A DNA stretch of 64,000 bases from assembly GCF_027484365.1 (NCBI RefSeq), contig NZ_JAIXTC010000015.1:1-64000 (forward strand), read 5' to 3'. A model generated the notes under the pieces. It did not search any database. It was not told where the DNA came from and worked only from the letters and a program-made list of their open reading frames with translations. Shown piece after piece: positions 63,554 through 64,000 of this stretch. The DNA comes from Brevundimonas sp. Its GTDB lineage: Bacteria > Pseudomonadota > Alphaproteobacteria > Caulobacterales > Caulobacteraceae. How positions within the stretch are numbered: the first letter of the stretch is position 1; every line of letters starts with the position of its first letter. A program made the translations under genes and the position numbers.

Positions 63554-64000
63554 ATGACCCATTCCGACCGCGCCGGCCTGTCCGTGGCCGCCGAACTGGC
63601 GCGCTTCATCGAAGACGATGTTCTGCCGGGGCTCGGTATGGGGGCAGACGATTTCTGGAGCGGGGTCGCCGGGGTGTTCACCCGGTTCACGCCGGAGAAC
63701 CGAAAGCTTCTGGCGCGGCGAGACGATCTGCAGGCGCGGATCGACGCCTGGTATCGCGACCGCAAGGGTCAGCCGCACGATCCGGCGGGGACCGAGAGCT
63801 TCCTGCGCGACATCGGCTATCTGGTGGATGCGCCCGCGCCCTTCTCGGTGACGACAGAGAAGGTCGATGACGAGCTGGCGCGGCTGGCCGGGCCGCAGCT
63901 GGTGGTGCCGATCCTGAATGCGCGCTTCCTGCTGAACGCGGCCAATGCGCGCTGGGGCAGTCTGTACGACGCCCTCTATGGCACCGACGCGCTCGGCGAG
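63554..64000 (+). CDS. glcB: Malate synthase G (N-terminal part)
   Basis: The gene is cut by the right edge with 149 codons present and the frame open to base 64000. The product matches the start of malate synthase G: ARFIEDDVLPGLGMGADDFW, LLARRDDLQARIDAWYRDRKG, GYLVDAPAPFSVTTEKVDDE, QLVVPILNARFLLNAANARWGSLYDALYGTD. The enzyme makes malate from glyoxylate and acetyl-CoA in the glyoxylate shunt. AGGAG precedes the ATG. Confidence 0.95.
   Translation, partial: MTHSDRAGLSVAAELARFIEDDVLPGLGMGADDFWSGVAGVFTRFTPENRKLLARRDDLQARIDAWYRDRKGQPHDPAGTESFLRDIGYLVDAPAPFSVTTEKVDDELARLAGPQLVVPILNARFLLNAANARWGSLYDALYGTDALGE

Overview
The window is GC-rich, densely coded chromosomal DNA that looks like an alphaproteobacterium of the Caulobacterales, most likely Brevundimonas or a close relative. 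This is inferred from the primary sigma factor, the large TonB-dependent receptor, the TadG-like protein, the HisKA_2-type kinase, and the mix of DUF559, DUF1428, DUF962 and DUF1345 genes. Codon use is uniform. I see no tRNA, rRNA, IS transposase, prophage module or CRISPR array. Genes at both edges are cut: rpoD on the left and malate synthase G on the right.

Layout. 1-2.2 kb: 3' end of rpoD with its terminator, a DUF559 nuclease-fold gene enclosed by inverted repeat arms, and a hypothetical HTH protein. 2.2-9.6 kb: a large solitary nuclease-methyltransferase with a palindromic element inside its reading frame, and a TonB-dependent receptor. 9.7-13.4 kb: aldehyde dehydrogenase with its GAF-Fis regulator, then DUF1428 and VOC proteins that share a 5' leader hairpin. 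13.5-17.4 kb: TadG-like protein coupled to a 69-residue protein, MtgA, a 41-residue membrane protein and a WD40 protein. 17.4-20.96 kb: a VapBC-type pair and a three-gene metal homeostasis run (NicO/UreH-like protein, CDF exporter, COG0523 GTPase) behind a Zur-like palindrome. 21-24 kb: a secreted HExxH protein and Cfa. 24-25.8 kb: rplU, rpmA and an acetyltransferase, with a leader hairpin before rplU. 26-32.4 kb: small envelope proteins, threonine ammonia-lyase, FKBP lipoprotein, QueG, GST and a FieF-like transporter. 32.5-39.5 kb: an HTH-fused degenerate citrate synthase, UppP, membrane and secreted proteins, an S41 peptidase, an AraC-type membrane regulator and a 3D-domain protein. 39.6-47.5 kb: GST, DEAD-box helicase, CinA-like protein, Map, RadC, GNAT, BolA, a degenerate aldo/keto reductase, a CGFS glutaredoxin and a thioesterase. 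47.7-52.9 kb: histidine kinase, lipoproteins, rpsD, an MBL hydrolase and superoxide dismutase. 53-56.3 kb: a glutathione-dependent formaldehyde operon with a toxin-antitoxin pair in the middle. 56.4-64 kb: DUF7668 with sirtuin CobB, S1/P1 nuclease with TrmJ, M28 peptidase, DUF1345, a carboxylesterase and glcB.

The most unusual thing is a family of interspersed palindromic elements. Four copies of about 160-186 bp share inverted outer arms and an asymmetric core. A fifth pair of arms encloses the DUF559 gene, and those arms supply its ribosome binding site and stop codon. Solo hairpins and a second palindrome family also occur. Nearly all begin 1-10 nt beyond a stop codon. One element of the second family lies in frame inside the methyltransferase gene, and one arm forms the C-terminus of QueG. 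I propose, as inference, that the DUF559 unit is the protein-coding relative of the short non-autonomous elements.
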